Positions 4,049 to 5,603 of a stretch of DNA of 5,603 nt are shown one piece after another (position 1 is the stretch's first letter; every line of letters begins with the position of its first letter). A program made the position numbers and the translations under genes. A model generated the notes under the pieces. It did not search any database. It worked only from the letters and a program-made list of their open reading frames with translations, and was not told the DNA's origin. Source of the DNA: Desulfurococcales archaeon (lineage in GTDB: Archaea > Thermoproteota > Thermoprotei_A > Sulfolobales > Desulfurococcaceae); contig JALVHX010000057.1 in the NCBI GenBank assembly GCA_027028805.1, positions 1-5,603 on the forward strand, read 5' to 3'.

Positions 4049-5603
4049 TCAGCCTCTCTTTATGAGCATAGCTAGTATGCCGACCAGTATAAGCGTTACC
4101 ACCGTCAGCGCCGATGAGACTGTGCCGTAGCTCCTCACCACGTCGCGCTGTGCCGCGCTCTTCTGGTCGATATACTTCTTCAGCTCCTGTAGAGCGTTGT
4201 CTGTTTTCGTAGAGACAAGGTTCTCGAGGTCATCGGTTCTCTGCAGGAGCCTGGCCAGGTCAGCCTCTATTCCCGCCAGCCTCGCGGAGAGGCTCGTGTT
4301 CATGCGGCCTAGATACGATGACAGCTCGTTGAGCCTTGCCTCGAGCCCGGCCCTGATGTTGTTGAGGAGGTTCTCGAGCTCGTTGACGTTCACGGTCACC
4401 ATGTTCTCGAGATCCACTAGGCGTCCGAGCAGTGTCTGGTTGGCCGTCCTTATCGCTACTAGTATGTCGCCGCTCCTGGAGTCGACGAGCATGGAGAGGT
4501 TGAGGAATCCTCTCCTCTGCGCGTTCTCGAGGTCGCTTAGCCTGGTTATTATGGCGCCCCGCGCCGAGTCTATGGCTACGCCCAGGTTGTTTCCGACCTG
4601 GTTGATGGTGTTGAGTATCTCCTGGTCGTTGCTGGATAGCTCTGTTGCCTTCTCGTTTACGAGGTTCTCTATATTGTTCTCCGCGGTATCTATTCTCGCG
4701 TAGAGGGTGTTCACGCCGTCGGTGATCTCTGCGAGTATGTCTCCCCTGCTGGTTATCACTAGGCCCGATATGCTCGCGTTGACGCGTAGCAGGAGGCTCG
4801 AGGTGTCATTATACGTGTTCTCTATGGCCACGAGCAGTGTCGTGGCCGAGGAGTTTAGGTTGCTTACCACGACGTGCTCGGCGCTCCTTATCTCTGCGGT
4901 GGCGTTGGCCAGGATCGTTGCAACCGCGTTGTTGATTAATCCCTCTACATAGGCCTCTACGTCGCCGCCTATCTCGCCGATCCTCGCGTAGAGCGTCTCG
5001 TTGAGTAGGTTTATCGCCAATAATACTTCTCCCCTGCTCGTTATTATCAGGTCGGCTGTCCTGGCCTCGGCCATGCTTATCTCCGTCGAGACATTGGCGA
5101 GTATCCCTGCCTCCGCATCATCTATGCGGGATAGTATGGTTAGGTTCACGTCGCCCAGCATAGACTCTATGCTCAGCCTTGTATAGTCTATGTTCTCCAC
5201 AACGCTCTCGTTGACGAGGGAGAGCATCATTAGTACCTGGTTCCTGCTCTCAAGCATCATGCCGGATATGTTGTCGTAGAGCCTGTCTATCGACGATAAT
5301 ATGTCTCTGTACATGTTGTCCAGTATATTGGTTATGCTCCCGTTGGTGTCCTGTATTGTTATCGTTATCGTTATATTCATAGTCTTGAGCTGTGCCGAGA
5401 GGTTGTATGTCAACGCCTTGTAGAGGGTGGCGTTGACCGTGTAGAGGTCTGACTCAAGTGTTGCGACGACGCCGGCGGCCGAGGATATCACCAGCCTCGA
5501 CAATGACGCGTTGACACCTGTGAGGTTGGCTAGTATGGAGCCGACAGCAGTGTCTATGGCGGCTAATACTTCTCCCCTACTGGTTATCACGAGGCTCGAT
5601 ATG
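4049..5603 (-). CDS. Coiled-coil cell-surface stalk protein, S-layer anchor type (5' end outside window)
   Basis: This is a predicted extracellular stalk fixed in the membrane by its C-terminus, comparable in layout to SlaB of Sulfolobus or the stalk of Staphylothermus tetrabrachion. I claim similarity of architecture, not proven homology. Numbering from the GTG at 5590, residues 1-480 are heptad-like, Leu/Ile/Asn/Asp-rich coiled coil with no long Pro/Gly breaks. Residues 489-509 are a hydrophobic helix, followed by a short basic end (KRG). Eighteen N-X-S/T sequons are visible (N22, 27, 53, 63, 72, 83, 107, 127, 149, 166, 197, 229, 246, 261, 271, 364, 384, 431). Fifteen fall before residue 272, so predicted glycosylation fades toward the membrane. 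A motif SRG(D/E)(I/V)L recurs with a period of about 92 residues. The frame is open to the window edge, reading ISSL before the GTG. The motif repeats there too, so GTG 5590 is an internal codon and the gene continues to the right. Confidence 0.85.
   Translation of the reverse strand, partial: ISSLVITSRGEVLAAIDTAVGSILANLTGVNASLSRLVISSAAGVVATLESDLYTVNATLYKALTYNLSAQLKTMNITITITIQDTNGSITNILDNMYRDILSSIDRLYDNISGMMLESRNQVLMMLSLVNESVVENIDYTRLSIESMLGDVNLTILSRIDDAEAGILANVSTEISMAEARTADLIITSRGEVLLAINLLNETLYARIGEIGGDVEAYVEGLINNAVATILANATAEIRSAEHVVVSNLNSSATTLLVAIENTYNDTSSLLLRVNASISGLVITSRGDILAEITDGVNTLYARIDTAENNIENLVNEKATELSSNDQEILNTINQVGNNLGVAIDSARGAIITRLSDLENAQRRGFLNLSMLVDSRSGDILVAIRTANQTLLGRLVDLENMVTVNVNELENLLNNIRAGLEARLNELSSYLGRMNTSLSARLAGIEADLARLLQRTDDLENLVSTKTDNALQELKKYIDQKSAAQRDVVRSYGTVSSALTVVTLILVGILAMLIKRG
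4461..4478 (-). repeat. Divergent copy of the SRGDIL-coding repeat
   Basis: This stretch encodes SRSGDIL (Asp375) of the stalk protein. It aligns with the other motif copies at the protein level and partly at DNA level (AGTATGTC at its left end on the plus strand, as in the copy at 4734). Confidence 0.5.
4734..4772 (-). repeat. 39-bp internal repeat, copy 2 of the stalk gene
   Basis: By eye, 33 of 39 bases match the copy at 5565-5603. It encodes ISGLVITSRGDIL (Asp284). The similarity at DNA level suggests fairly recent internal duplication or gene conversion between the units. Confidence 0.7.
5022..5045 (-). repeat. Shorter copy of the internal repeat
   Basis: The first 14 bases (AATACTTCTCCCCT on the plus strand) are identical to the start of the copy at 5565, and the similarity then decays. 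It encodes IITSRGEVL (Glu188) of the stalk protein. Confidence 0.6.
5565..5603 (-). repeat. 39-bp internal repeat, copy at window edge
   Basis: It encodes ISSLVITSRGEVL of the stalk protein and pairs with 4734-4772. It runs into the right edge of the window, so the repeat unit may extend further. Confidence 0.7.

Noticed and set aside
4197..5186. Plus-strand open frames opposite the stalk gene
   Set aside because: They mirror the repetitive coding of the minus strand, have Ser/Leu/Arg shadow composition and no plausible ribosome sites or motifs.
5588..5590. GTG 5590 as the true start of the stalk protein
   Set aside because: The codons before it continue the repeat (ISSLVITSRG, as in ISGLVITSRG at the internal copy), and no signal peptide follows it.
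4734..5603. Repeated segments as a CRISPR array or mobile-element ends
   Set aside because: The copies lie inside one open frame, encode a protein motif at about 92-residue spacing and lack uniform short spacers.

Overview
The window reads as a hyperthermophilic archaeon of the Thermoprotei/Desulfurococcales type. The evidence is frequent AGG/AGA Arg and ATA Ile codons, TTG and GTG starts, purine-rich GGAGGTG-type ribosome sites, T-tracts in place of hairpin terminators, a Thermoplasma-type lipoate ligase and an S-layer-stalk-like coiled-coil protein with dense N-glycosylation sequons. The lineage is inferred; no rRNA or marker gene is present.

Plus strand, left side (1-1110): the 3' part of a lipoate-protein ligase A gene, open at the left edge, overlaps a gene for an unrecognised protein of about 120 residues. 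A T6 tract follows.

Plus strand, centre (1189-2883): this is the main point of interest. Three consecutive genes encode a ubiquitin-like protein of 81 residues ending exactly in Gly-Gly, an E2-type conjugating enzyme with HPN motif and catalytic Cys, and a JAMM/MPN+ metalloprotease with a complete E...HSH...S..D zinc site and a C-terminal transmembrane tail. Together they form a compact eukaryote-like modifier, conjugase and deconjugase cassette. The activating E1 and any RING E3 are not in the window and would have to be encoded elsewhere. The protease appears tail-anchored, which suggests deconjugation at the inner face of the membrane.

Minus strand, right side (2872-5603): a 379-residue protein of unknown function runs convergently into the JAMM gene, with a 12-bp overlap of the two 3' ends. 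Upstream of it, after a 37-bp gap, lies the 3' part of a surface stalk protein, open at the right edge. That protein has about 92-residue repeats around an SRG(D/E)(I/V)L motif, 18 sequons, a C-terminal membrane helix and a short basic tail.

If the cassette works as predicted, an unlinked E1-like enzyme would adenylate the Gly-Gly tail and hand it to Cys147 of the E2. The E2 would then modify lysines on target proteins, and the membrane-bound JAMM enzyme would remove the modifier. Lipoate ligase and the stalk protein have no evident role in this and are probably just neighbours.
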